From Paenibacillus alvei DSM 29 (GTDB lineage Bacteria > Bacillota > Bacilli > Paenibacillales > Paenibacillaceae): a stretch of 64,000 nucleotides of DNA. The position numbers were made by a program, and so were the translations under genes. This document shows, piece by piece, positions 9,612-17,741 of the stretch (position 1 is its first letter; each line of letters begins with the position of its first letter). The DNA lies in the NCBI RefSeq assembly GCF_000293805.1, contig NZ_AMBZ01000001.1:524001-588000 (forward strand), read 5' to 3'. Below the pieces are notes generated by a model. The model saw only the letters and a program-made list of their open reading frames with translations. It made no database searches and had not been told where the DNA came from.

Positions 9612-9639
9612 AAAACAGGAGGACAGATCCTCCTGTTTT
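9612..9639 (-). terminator. Intrinsic terminator of the ydbT operon
   Basis: A 12-bp perfect stem (AAAACAGGAGGA and complement) with a 4-nt loop is followed on the minus strand by a run of T. It begins inside the TAA stop of the last gene of the envelope operon. Confidence 0.85.
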
Positions 9640-11182
9640 ATTCACCCTTTTTCCGGCTGTACCACAGCCATACGCGCGCAACGTCCTGTTCTGAAAAACA
9701 ATTCGCGGTATAGGAATGCCCGCTCATAATCGTAACCCGCAGAGAGCGGATGCACCGCTGCCGCTGAAAATAATTGTCCTTCGCCGAGATAGATACGATA
9801 TGCGGTCTCAGCATGTAATGCGACTTTCTCGCGATCGCGCGAGTACGAATCATGAGCTGCTTGTCCTGAATCCCCATTCCCGCGTCCTTTAGTCGCAGTG
9901 TCCCCATTCCAAGCAATATCGGCATCAGGAGCCACAGCCAATGGGCCATCGTCCCCTGCCACCAATAGAGCAGGCCATAAGCAATGAAGAAGAGCAGCAG
10001 TTCCATGCGAACATAGTACCACCAAGACCGTCCAGGAGGCCGATGCTGCACTGTATTCTGATCCATATTGACTTGGGGTACAAAATGAGCTACTAAGTCC
10101 GGGATATCCCGAACTCGCACAAGCGGATGAAGCAACAGCGATTCCTTCTTGTCCGCCGACAGAACTCCTACCTCCACCTGCGCATAACCGAGCAGTTGCC
10201 GAAGCATGCCCTCTTTCACGATAATCTCTTGTACACGTCCTGGTTTAAAGGCGTTCACCTTTTTTTCGAACAGCCCATAGGAAATGACGATTTCCTCTCC
10301 CTGTACAACTGCCGTAAAGCGGTAGTATTTCGCAACGAAAAGCAGTGTTGAGATGAACCAGGCAAGGATAAAGCCCCCAACTCCGAGCACAATGTAAGTC
10401 AGGTGACTTGGAAGCAAGGACATGACCTGATCCATAATTTTTTTGAGAAGTCCTTCGGGCAAAATCAACTTCAACAAATCATCTGCGAAATTCGTAATCG
10501 CCACATAGAAGGCAAGCAGCATGCCCAGATGGATCGTTGTCGCCGAAGAGAGGAATAACGTTCCTATCCCCAGCCTTATGTCCCGTGCCGAGAAGCCCGT
10601 GCCCTTCGTCTGCCTGTCCTGATCCATCTGATCCACGCCCGCTGTCGCACGGACATTGTTACTAGACCGCGAATCAACGGCTTCCGCTATCGTCATAGTT
10701 GTAGGTACATCGCCGCGTTCCAGGCCGATATGCTCGGTTCCTTGCTTGCGCAGCATCAAGACTGTACGCAGCTCCTCAGCATGTGCAAGCGACAATGTAG
10801 GCAGCACGCCGTCTCCATCCGCCTCTCCGCCAGGCGTTTCGATCTTTAGTTGAGCCGTACGGCTTAAGCGCTGCAGGAAGGACTGCTCCAAGCGTACCGA
10901 GTGAATGCGCCGATAAAAAATCGTTTTTTCTTCCCGAACAAAAATTCCTTTATTGATGACGAGCTTATCTTCCTCAAAGCGGAAGGTAAACCTTCTCCAA
11001 TCCAGCACCGCATCTATGAGCGCATAGACAACAATGGCAGCAAAAAGCATCTGTATCCACAAATGATCCTTAGCCTTCCATGCGTAGAGAATGAGGAAAG
11101 GCCATATGGCCTTGGCTACCTGTAGAATCGAAAATCCCATGTGCAGCGGATGAAGGCGCATCTCCTTATTCTTCATGGTCAT
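9638..11182 (-). CDS. ydbT: Membrane protein with bacterial PH (DUF304) domains, YdbT-like
   Basis: 514 residues, close to the length of Bacillus YdbT. Three bPH2-type segments alternate with pairs of hydrophobic helices, for example FRFEEDKLVINKGIFVREEKTIFYRRIHSVRLEQ, where the strand pattern and the R-I-H-S-V-R motif are typical. It overlaps the upstream ydbS by 17 bp. In B. subtilis the ydbST pair belongs to the sigma-W envelope-stress regulon and contributes to resistance against antimicrobials made by other bacilli (known for the family). Here the pair sits in an operon with a two-component system, which suggests envelope defence under different control. Confidence 0.85.
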   Translation of the reverse strand: MTMKNKEMRLHPLHMGFSILQVAKAIWPFLILYAWKAKDHLWIQMLFAAIVVYALIDAVLDWRRFTFRFEEDKLVINKGIFVREEKTIFYRRIHSVRLEQSFLQRLSRTAQLKIETPGGEADGDGVLPTLSLAHAEELRTVLMLRKQGTEHIGLERGDVPTTMTIAEAVDSRSSNNVRATAGVDQMDQDRQTKGTGFSARDIRLGIGTLFLSSATTIHLGMLLAFYVAITNFADDLLKLILPEGLLKKIMDQVMSLLPSHLTYIVLGVGGFILAWFISTLLFVAKYYRFTAVVQGEEIVISYGLFEKKVNAFKPGRVQEIIVKEGMLRQLLGYAQVEVGVLSADKKESLLLHPLVRVRDIPDLVAHFVPQVNMDQNTVQHRPPGRSWWYYVRMELLLFFIAYGLLYWWQGTMAHWLWLLMPILLGMGTLRLKDAGMGIQDKQLMIRTRAIARKSHYMLRPHIVSISAKDNYFQRQRCIRSLRVTIMSGHSYTANCFSEQDVARVWLWYSRKKGE

Positions 11183-11672
11183 CCACCTTCGCCAACTGTG
11201 CGATTCTTGCTTTCAACCACTGGGCCTCCTCCTCCTGCACTGCAAGAATATGATGCGTAGTGGCTGCCGTCACAACAGATACCTGCGACAGTCCAAACTT
11301 GCGGAGTAGTGGGCCGCGTTCTGTCTCCACATGCTGTACCCGATTCATAGGTACAATCGTATGTTTCAAATAAATGACCCCTGACTGAATATGCAATTCT
11401 TCCTCAAACACTTCAAATGCAAAATAACGATAGGTTAATGACGGCTCAATCCATACGAACCAAACGAATGATAATCCCCATAAGCCTGCTGCAATCCATG
11501 CAGGATACAATATCCAGCCCTGTATAGAAGCAATTATGGCATATGCAGCAATAATCGCAGCCAGTATGACGTGGGCAATTACACCTGCAATTCGAGATGC
11601 TTTCTTATAATCAGGATGCAGCCTGTGCCGTAGCTTGATGTCCATATCCATATCCATATCCATCCCCTTCAC
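11166..11672 (-). CDS. ydbS: Bacterial PH-domain membrane protein, YdbS-like
   Basis: 168 residues. Two hydrophobic segments are followed by a bPH2 domain (RYFAFEVFEEELHIQSGVIYLKHTIVPMNRVQHVE). The 5' end is unusual: the hexamer ATGGAT is repeated three times with a fourth ATGGAC (11640-11663), so there are five possible starts in one frame (GTG 11672 and four ATGs). AAGGGG is best placed for the second ATG, so 11672 is the longest form and true initiation may be a few codons inside. Changes in repeat number would not shift frame. It is translationally coupled to ydbT. Confidence 0.83.
   Translation of the reverse strand: MKGMDMDMDMDIKLRHRLHPDYKKASRIAGVIAHVILAAIIAAYAIIASIQGWILYPAWIAAGLWGLSFVWFVWIEPSLTYRYFAFEVFEEELHIQSGVIYLKHTIVPMNRVQHVETERGPLLRKFGLSQVSVVTAATTHHILAVQEEEAQWLKARIAQLAKVDDHEE
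11643..11663 (-). repeat. Hexanucleotide tandem repeat at the ydbS start
   Basis: Three units of ATGGAT plus a terminal ATG on the minus strand code for Met-Asp repeats. It offers multiple in-frame start codons at increasing distance from one Shine-Dalgarno sequence. Confidence 0.9.
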
Positions 11673-11683
11673 CAGCAGGAAAC

Positions 11684-12738
11684 TTATTTGCTCATACCCT
11701 CTGCAATCTTGATCAACTCTTCTTGTCCCACATCCGGATTTGTAGGAATTAATGTATATCGGAAGCCGCCTTCATCCCAAGTTAGCGAGTGTATTTCATC
11801 CCAATACCATCCCGTCGTACCGCGTACCTCAACTGCCGTCCCTCGATCCCTTTTGGAGTCGGCAGGCGTTTTGAACAGACTTTCATTTATATAAGACACA
11901 TTGTTTTTGTCATACTCCAAGGAGATTTCCGTGCGCTTCATTTCTCCCTCCAACTGCGTCAACTCCGTCTTCTTTAATGAAAATTCCTTATCTTTTATTT
12001 GTAGAAATGGGGCTCCTGCCGCTTGCTTCGCTTCTTCCAAGGATACCAGCTTCACCGGATTCAGCTCATTAATATCACGTACCGGAATGTCTTTCGGTAT
12101 GCTCAACTGGAACGTACCTGCCGTAAACTTCGGCGCCATATCCAGCTTCGTATATTCGAACATGGATTTGACCGCACCGCTATCGATTTTGCTCTTTATC
12201 ACCATCCAAGAAGACTGATCGACCCATAACTCCATTTGCTTCAGCAGGGCATCCTTCTTCTTGGATGCAGCCTTAATATGAACCGTTTGATGCTCGCCGA
12301 CTTTCTCTTTCCCCATCGATTCAATATGATATGATTTGTTTAAATGCTCCAGCATACTTTTCAACTGCTCCCGCTGTGACATCGGCCGCATCCCGTCGCC
12401 TACTTCCATTTTGAACGCCTGCTGATTGTGCTCATCCCATACCGTAATCAGCTTGCCGTCACTCACAGATACAGCCCGTTCGTTATCCTTGATTACTTCT
12501 TCTCGTTTTTCTTCGTCTCTGCATCCGACCACTCCTTAATCGCATAACGCTCTGTTTCCTTCCCGTTCTCGTACGTGACCATGACCCCTTCCGCATAGTA
12601 CGATAGTTCTCTTTTTCCTGCTTCCAGCGCCTGGCTAACGAGCTGCTCTCCGCTCCATTTCGCACTATCGGCACATCCGGTAAAGATCAAGCTGCTTGCC
12701 AGCAATAAGCTTCCTGTTATTCGGAACATCTGCTTCAT
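11684..12738 (-). pseudogene. LolA-like lipoprotein gene with a frameshift
   Basis: The first part (12738 down to about 12515) encodes a lipoprotein signal, MKQMFRITGS followed by a hydrophobic stretch and the lipobox FTGC. It runs through YYAEGVMVTYENGKETERYAIKEWSDAETKK and stops at 12493. The remainder (from about 12515 to 11684) continues in another frame with REEVIKDNERAVSVSDGKLITVWDEHNQQAFKMEVG. Adding one A to the five-A run in AAGAAAAACGAG gives one continuous protein of about 350 residues. The fold pattern and length fit the LolA/outer-membrane-lipoprotein-sorting superfamily, common as sporulation or envelope sensor lipoproteins in Gram-positives. Its ATG overlaps the kinase stop as ATGA. 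It is broken here unless the sequence is wrong. Confidence 0.75.
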
Positions 12739-14231
12739 CCTTCCTCTATTTCTGATTCCCGTTCGGACGAAAATCGACATGCTAACAACGTGCCATGCGG
12801 TGCGGCCGACCAAACGCCAATGCACCCGCCATGCCGCTCTGCAATCATGCTTGCGATACTAAGTCCGAGCCCCGATGATCCCCCAGTATGAGATTTTGTC
12901 CTTGCCCTGTCAGCCTGGTAAAATGGCTGGAACAGCTTCTCCAAATCCTGCGGCGCGATCGGCTCCCCTTCATTCTGAACGAGCAGCACTAATGAATTTC
13001 CTCGCCAAGCTTGTACACTGTCTGCAAATTCCGGGAACAACCATTCCGGCAATGCCTGATTCTCTGAAAAGGCCCCCAGCCAAATCCTCTGTTCGCACGG
13101 TGTATAACGTATGGCATTGCCCATCAGGTTATCTGTCAGCCGCACCATCTGCTTCGCATGGAACGGGTAGACACCCGACACCTCATTGCTCACTTCAAGA
13201 TGAATGCTGCGCTGCGCGCATATCGCATCATAACCCGAAAACAGCATATCGAACAGTTCTTCTCCATCGACGAAAACACGCTCCTGCTCATTTCCTCTCT
13301 CTGAAGTACGAAGCGCTGTGTAGGTTGCCAAATCGTCCAGCATCTGTTGCATGTAGCCGATTTTGTCGAACATAATGTCGAAGTATTCCCGCTTCTCTTC
13401 CTCCGTTACCTGCTTGTCCTGCTGCAACGATTCTGCATACGCTCGAATCGAGGTAAGCGGCGTCTTCAAGTCATGGGACAACGATGCGATCATATAGTCC
13501 CGCTCCCGCTGTTCCGCAGCAATTTGCCCTCTGGCCTGCTCAATCTGCTCCTTCATGCCGTGAAAATGTGCGATCAAGGCCCCCATTTCGTCCTTTGTAG
13601 TGCGGCCCATATCGGGAACCGGTTCATTGCGGGCAAAGGCTGTCATTTGCCGCATCAGTTGCTTCATCGGCTGATTCAGCTTTCGCTGAATAACCACGAG
13701 CGCACCGCCATACAGGGCAATAAAGAACAGCACGGCACAGCCGATGACGGTATACGTGCGGTACTGGAAGGCATTAAGCCACTGTTCGCGCACCATCGTG
13801 ATTTCATAGAACCCAATGAGGGTTCCTTTCTCGAACACCGGCTTTTTCACCATATACGTATCATGGCTTTGCTCCAGCTTGTACAGGTTCTCGTACAACT
13901 GCTCCGGATTAACACGGTATATAGAAGGAAGCAGCCTGTTCTCCATTGAAGTGAATACTTGAACACCATCTGCTCGATACAGCGTGATCTTAAGCGAGTG
14001 GCTTGCGGCTCTACTGACCGTTAGGAACTTATCCTGCGGCTGGATGTGATACAGCGAAGGTGATTCTATCACCTGCTCTACTTCACTTAGGCGCTTCATC
14101 ACATCCATATATTCGGCTAGTCCCTTCGTCTCATCATAGGACTGCAGCAGCCCAAATAAAGCAGCGAATGCCACAAGGGGCAAAATCATAACGACAAGAC
14201 AGGTGATCATCAGCCAATGAGTAATTTTCAT
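12735..14231 (-). CDS. Sensor histidine kinase (HAMP, HisKA, HATPase)
   Basis: 498 residues from the ATG at 14231, which overlaps the response regulator stop as ATGA; a GTG two codons upstream is an alternative. Two transmembrane segments (about 8-30 and 160-180) flank an extracytoplasmic sensor of about 125 residues. A HAMP linker, the H-box SLSHDLKTPLTSIRA, the N-box DNLMGNAIRYTP and the G-box SSGLGLSIAS follow, so it is a complete catalytic kinase. It signals to the OmpR-type regulator immediately upstream. The operon continues with a lipoprotein and the YdbS/YdbT pair, so the stimulus is probably envelope damage or an antimicrobial (inference). Confidence 0.9.
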   Translation of the reverse strand: MKITHWLMITCLVVMILPLVAFAALFGLLQSYDETKGLAEYMDVMKRLSEVEQVIESPSLYHIQPQDKFLTVSRAASHSLKITLYRADGVQVFTSMENRLLPSIYRVNPEQLYENLYKLEQSHDTYMVKKPVFEKGTLIGFYEITMVREQWLNAFQYRTYTVIGCAVLFFIALYGGALVVIQRKLNQPMKQLMRQMTAFARNEPVPDMGRTTKDEMGALIAHFHGMKEQIEQARGQIAAEQRERDYMIASLSHDLKTPLTSIRAYAESLQQDKQVTEEEKREYFDIMFDKIGYMQQMLDDLATYTALRTSERGNEQERVFVDGEELFDMLFSGYDAICAQRSIHLEVSNEVSGVYPFHAKQMVRLTDNLMGNAIRYTPCEQRIWLGAFSENQALPEWLFPEFADSVQAWRGNSLVLLVQNEGEPIAPQDLEKLFQPFYQADRARTKSHTGGSSGLGLSIASMIAERHGGCIGVWSAAPHGTLLACRFSSERESEIEEG

Positions 14232-14935
14232 GTGCACCGCTCACCAATGAATCGATAGCCCGTTCCCCATACCGTCTGTATATATGTGGGATTGCGCACG
14301 TCATCCCCGAGCTTCGTGCGCAGGCTCTTAATATGAACGGACACGGTATTGTTGCCTTCCGCATCTGCCTGCTTCCATACATGTTCATACAATTCCTTCT
14401 TCGTAAAGGCGCGCTGTGGATGATGAGCAAGAAGTACTAGAAGCGCCCATTCCTTGACTGTTAAGGCGATGGGCTGACCTCCCACGCTAGCGAGTTGCTG
14501 CTCTTCATCAATGGCGAGTCCGCCTTCGAAGGACAATCTGTTCGTTGAGACCTCAGACCCATCCGCGTACCGTTTGAATCTTCGCAGGTGCGAATCAATT
14601 CTAGCCGTAAGTTCGGACAGGCTGAACGGTTTTGTTACGTAATCATCTGCTCCGAGCTTCAAGCCCTGCACCTTTACCTCATCCTCAAGCCGGGCACTTA
14701 ATATAAGAAGCGGAGCGTCGCTCGACAGCCGGATATTTTTACATAATGTGAACCCATCCATCTCCGGCAACATCAAGTCAACGATAGCCATGTCATACGC
14801 ACCGCTGCGAAAGTCCTCCCAGCCCTCCAGTCCTGTGGAAGACCAAGTAACTTTGAACCCTTCCCGGCGCAAATGATCTCCAACAATTCTCGCGATTTCT
14901 CTATCATCTTCGACAAGTAATATGTTCGCTTTCAT
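14228..14935 (-). CDS. OmpR/PhoB-family response regulator
   Basis: 235 residues. The receiver domain has the acidic pair in LLVEDDREIARI, phospho-Asp in YDMAIVDLMLPEMDG, and Lys in DYVTKPFSLSEL. A linker and a winged-helix DNA-binding domain (LTVKEWALLVLLAHHPQRAFTKKELYEHVW, TVSVHIKSLRTKLGD, IQTVWGTGYRF) follow. All key residues are intact. It is the first gene of the five-gene minus-strand operon. A TATAAT box lies at about 14959-14964 on the minus strand, about 25 bp from the ATG, without a convincing -35, which would fit an activator-dependent (possibly autoregulated) promoter. Confidence 0.93.
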   Translation of the reverse strand: MKANILLVEDDREIARIVGDHLRREGFKVTWSSTGLEGWEDFRSGAYDMAIVDLMLPEMDGFTLCKNIRLSSDAPLLILSARLEDEVKVQGLKLGADDYVTKPFSLSELTARIDSHLRRFKRYADGSEVSTNRLSFEGGLAIDEEQQLASVGGQPIALTVKEWALLVLLAHHPQRAFTKKELYEHVWKQADAEGNNTVSVHIKSLRTKLGDDVRNPTYIQTVWGTGYRFIGERCT

Positions 14936-15155
14936 GTGTCCCTCGCTCCTTGTCTACATTATAGTTGTCTCTGTGCGCATTCTTTCGGATTTTATACTTT
15001 CTTTATAAGCGGTCCGAATTAGATGCTGACATAAATACCTGCGATCTCTTTTACTTTCGAGCAAAATAATAGATATAGCAGATCCAACTTTCGGTTCCTA
15101 TTTCTGTAATTCTCTGATTTCCATTTCCAACCATAAGATATCCATACTTCCTATC
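14936..15155. promoter_or_regulatory. Promoter region of the two-component/YdbST operon
   Basis: Non-coding. On the minus strand it holds a perfect -10 (TATAAT, about 14959-14964) with no good -35 at 17 bp, and a repeated ACTTTCG element in the plus orientation (near 15052 and 15090) that could be a regulator-binding repeat. I see no gene here. Confidence 0.4.
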
Positions 15156-15209
15156 ATAAAAAATGGGCCCGCCCAGCAAGTAGATTCTCTACTTACAAGA
15201 CAGCCCATT
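15156..15209 (-). terminator. Terminator downstream of ddl
   Basis: A nested hairpin: outer arms AATGGGC/GCCCATT (15162-15168 and 15203-15209), and an inner perfect 7-bp stem AAGTAGA/TCTACTT (15178-15194). On the minus strand the outer stem is followed by a T-run. Confidence 0.75.
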
Positions 15210-15248
15210 CGTATCTTCCTATAAATATGTTACATAAGTGCCGTATGC

Positions 15249-16352
15249 TTACACGTTCTCAAAATAAAGCTGCTGCTTTACCTCATAGCGTTCAAGCGCC
15301 AGTTGAATCAAGCGATCCAGCAGCGCACCGTACGCAAGCCCTGTTTCCTTCCACATGAGCGGATACATGCTGAACGGCGTAAAGCCTGGCATTGTATTTA
15401 CTTCATTGATGAACACCTGCATATCTGAACGGCGTACAAAGAAGTCTACGCGAGACAAGCCGGAGCCATCTATCGCACGGAATGCGGTAACTGCCATCTC
15501 GCGAAGGCGATCCAACAGCTCTTCGTCCAGCGGCGCAGGAATGACAATTTGAGATTTGCCGTCGAGATACTTTGCCTTGTAATCGTAGAACTCACCCGAG
15601 GACACAATTTCCCCTGGCACGGATGCGTCTGCTTCGTCATTGCCAAGCACGCTTACTTCTACTTCGCGAGCATCTACGAACTCCTCTACAATAACCTTGC
15701 GGTCATAACGGAGCGCAACCTCAATCGCTTGTTGCAGCTCCACATCATTGCGCGCCTTCGAAATGCCTACCGACGAGCCCAGGTTAGCTGGCTTAATGAA
15801 GCATGGGAAGCCAAGCTCTGCTTCAATATTAGCCATAACATCAGTCTGATGATTCTTCCATTCACTGCGAATGAAATGGACATATTTGCACTGAGGCAAG
15901 CCCGCATGCGCAAATACCTGCTTCATCACGGCCTTATCCATACCAACAGATGATGCCAGTACGCCTGCGCCGACATAAGGTACGTTTGCCATTTCAAACA
16001 AACCTTGGATCGTGCCATCCTCTCCATTCGTTCCGTGAATCAGCGGGAACATGACGTCGATTCGCTGCTCCGCTATCCCATTGCGATCCACTCGAGCGAA
16101 CAGCATTTCCATTGCATCCTTCGTGTGCCCAGCAGCCTCTTCTAATGTAAGTTCCGATTTATCGCTAAACGGTTGATGGCGCACTTCTCCTATGCGCCAT
16201 TCCCCTACCTTCGTAATATAGAAAGGAATAATTTCATATTTCTCGTAATCCATTGCTCCCATAACGGCAAATGCCGTCGATAATGATACTTCGTGTTCTC
16301 CTGATTTGCCGCCGTACACCAAGCCGACGCGCATCTTCTGCTGTTGTCCCAT
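15249..16352 (-). CDS. ddl: D-alanine--D-alanine ligase
   Basis: 367 residues, the normal length. It joins two D-alanines with ATP for the peptidoglycan stem peptide, in the cytoplasm. N-terminal GGKSGEHEVSLS, the central VGAGVLASSVGMDK, the ATP-grasp loop KPANLGSSVGISKA, EEFVDAREVEVSVLG and the C-terminal FINEVNTMPGFTPFSMYP are all present. It has its own strong terminator downstream and is separated from the amidase gene by about 60 bp, possibly co-transcribed with it. Confidence 0.95.
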   Translation of the reverse strand: MGQQQKMRVGLVYGGKSGEHEVSLSTAFAVMGAMDYEKYEIIPFYITKVGEWRIGEVRHQPFSDKSELTLEEAAGHTKDAMEMLFARVDRNGIAEQRIDVMFPLIHGTNGEDGTIQGLFEMANVPYVGAGVLASSVGMDKAVMKQVFAHAGLPQCKYVHFIRSEWKNHQTDVMANIEAELGFPCFIKPANLGSSVGISKARNDVELQQAIEVALRYDRKVIVEEFVDAREVEVSVLGNDEADASVPGEIVSSGEFYDYKAKYLDGKSQIVIPAPLDEELLDRLREMAVTAFRAIDGSGLSRVDFFVRRSDMQVFINEVNTMPGFTPFSMYPLMWKETGLAYGALLDRLIQLALERYEVKQQLYFENV

Positions 16353-16412
16353 AATTCCCTCCGTCAGCGCATCAAGCGCCTGTTGTCCCCCTACGCTGTC
16401 TTCATTGTCCTT

Positions 16413-17417
16413 TTATAAGGCATCGACAATATGAAGGAAGCGATATTGCGTCGCCTCTGTCCACGCGTAAGAATCCTGATAGTCCCAATAACGGTGGCGG
16501 CTATTTGTCGTATGTGCATTGATGAGCGGCATGCCGTTCACATCAAATGCGGTAACGATCGTTGTATGTTGGTAATGGCCGTTGCCATCCCAGTCATATG
16601 CGATAATATCGCCGAGCTGCAGCTCTGTTGGCTGTTCAACCAGTTCCGCCCGCAAACCAGTTCCACTATTCGCAAGCAAACGCTCCAGGCTGTTTGCAAC
16701 TGCCCAGCTATAGCTCCAACCTTCTTGACCGTTGACCATCCCTTTATACCACCAGCCCGCTTCTCTTCTACCAGTATAGTTCATAGGCACTCCCCCTGCA
16801 AAGAGACATTGGGAGACATAATTGGTGCAATCGACCTCAAACGACAGAAAACGGGGATTGGGCTCATTCCACCACTGCTCTGCATATTGTACAGCCTTCT
16901 CCCGGCGATACGGAACTGATTTCTGAGGCCGCATATTACCTAACACATCACGATTTAATAAAGGTACAGAGCGGCTCTGCTTTTCGGCGTAACTTCTCGT
17001 CTCTACTAGTTCGCCTTCTACTTGATTGCCATGACGCTCATAGGCCGGTGTTTCTATACGAGTAATAATCCACCTGTCACCGTCACGGTTCAAAATTAAC
17101 CGCTCGATATCGATTCGCTCATCGAATAAGGTCACGCCCTGCTGGTCATATTCGCGCTGGACATGAAACTCTAAATCAACAGCTACCTCTCCGTCGCCTT
17201 CATGCTTGCGCACAATCTTCGCCTTCGTCTCACTTTTCAGCGGTGTCGTTCCGCGTTCGCGATACCACAATTTCAATCTTCTAGCCCGCTCGCTTGCCTT
17301 CATGACATAATCCATATCTTCAATAGGAGCCTGAACTGCGTAATTCCGATCATCCACTTCAGATCGATTATGTTGATCTACATATAGGTACAGCGTATTC
17401 TTCCAATCTTGCCGCAT
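16413..17417 (-). CDS. Amidase-domain (Amidase_6/CHAP-like) protein
   Basis: 334 residues from the ATG at 17417, chosen because AAGGAGG lies 7 nt upstream; the longer frame to 17498 lacks this. The C-terminal half carries DCTNYVSQCLFAGG with the probable catalytic Cys, a W-rich stretch, ELQLGDIIAYDWDGNGHYQHTTIVT with the His, and LINAHTTNSRHRYWDY. This is the pattern of the putative amidase domain PF12671 found in many Paenibacillus and Bacillus proteins. The N-terminal half is an alpha/beta adaptor. No signal peptide is visible, so it may act inside the cell or in the forespore. Its substrate is unknown. Confidence 0.8.
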   Translation of the reverse strand: MRQDWKNTLYLYVDQHNRSEVDDRNYAVQAPIEDMDYVMKASERARRLKLWYRERGTTPLKSETKAKIVRKHEGDGEVAVDLEFHVQREYDQQGVTLFDERIDIERLILNRDGDRWIITRIETPAYERHGNQVEGELVETRSYAEKQSRSVPLLNRDVLGNMRPQKSVPYRREKAVQYAEQWWNEPNPRFLSFEVDCTNYVSQCLFAGGVPMNYTGRREAGWWYKGMVNGQEGWSYSWAVANSLERLLANSGTGLRAELVEQPTELQLGDIIAYDWDGNGHYQHTTIVTAFDVNGMPLINAHTTNSRHRYWDYQDSYAWTEATQYRFLHIVDAL

Positions 17418-17576
17418 GCTACTGCCTCCTTGTACGGGCGCGCCTCCGGCGGACAACCGTCCTTGAAAGCCGCGGTATATTGCTACCATTATATGCATCT
17501 ATCACATCGCTCATGTCGTGAGGATATTTGAAGCAAAGAGCACGTACATTTAGGCATTTTTATGCAGAAAAACCTC

Positions 17577-17605
17577 TTTACGCTCATACGGGAACACGCT
17601 ATACT
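17577..17605 (+). promoter_or_regulatory. Sigma-A-type promoter of acnA
   Basis: TTTACG, 17-bp spacer, TATACT. The leader to the ATG is about 130 nt and includes a GTTTCA/TGAAAC inverted repeat at about 17633-17649. The rest of the interval 17418-17741 shows no gene. Confidence 0.55.
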
Positions 17606-17741
17606 GGAGATGTGAAGCAATTATGAAATTATGTTTCATCTGGTGAAACAGAAAGAAAACAACTACCTGTAATACCTACCAACATACTTTGATTCAGCAT
17701 CACCAAGCAAGAGAACACAGAACCAAGAAGGAGGTTTCTCT

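Noticed and set aside
9277-9637. c-di-GMP riboswitch upstream of the exopolysaccharide operon
   Set aside because: I did not find the conserved GEMM blocks; only a Shine-Dalgarno-like AAAGGAGGGG without a start codon.
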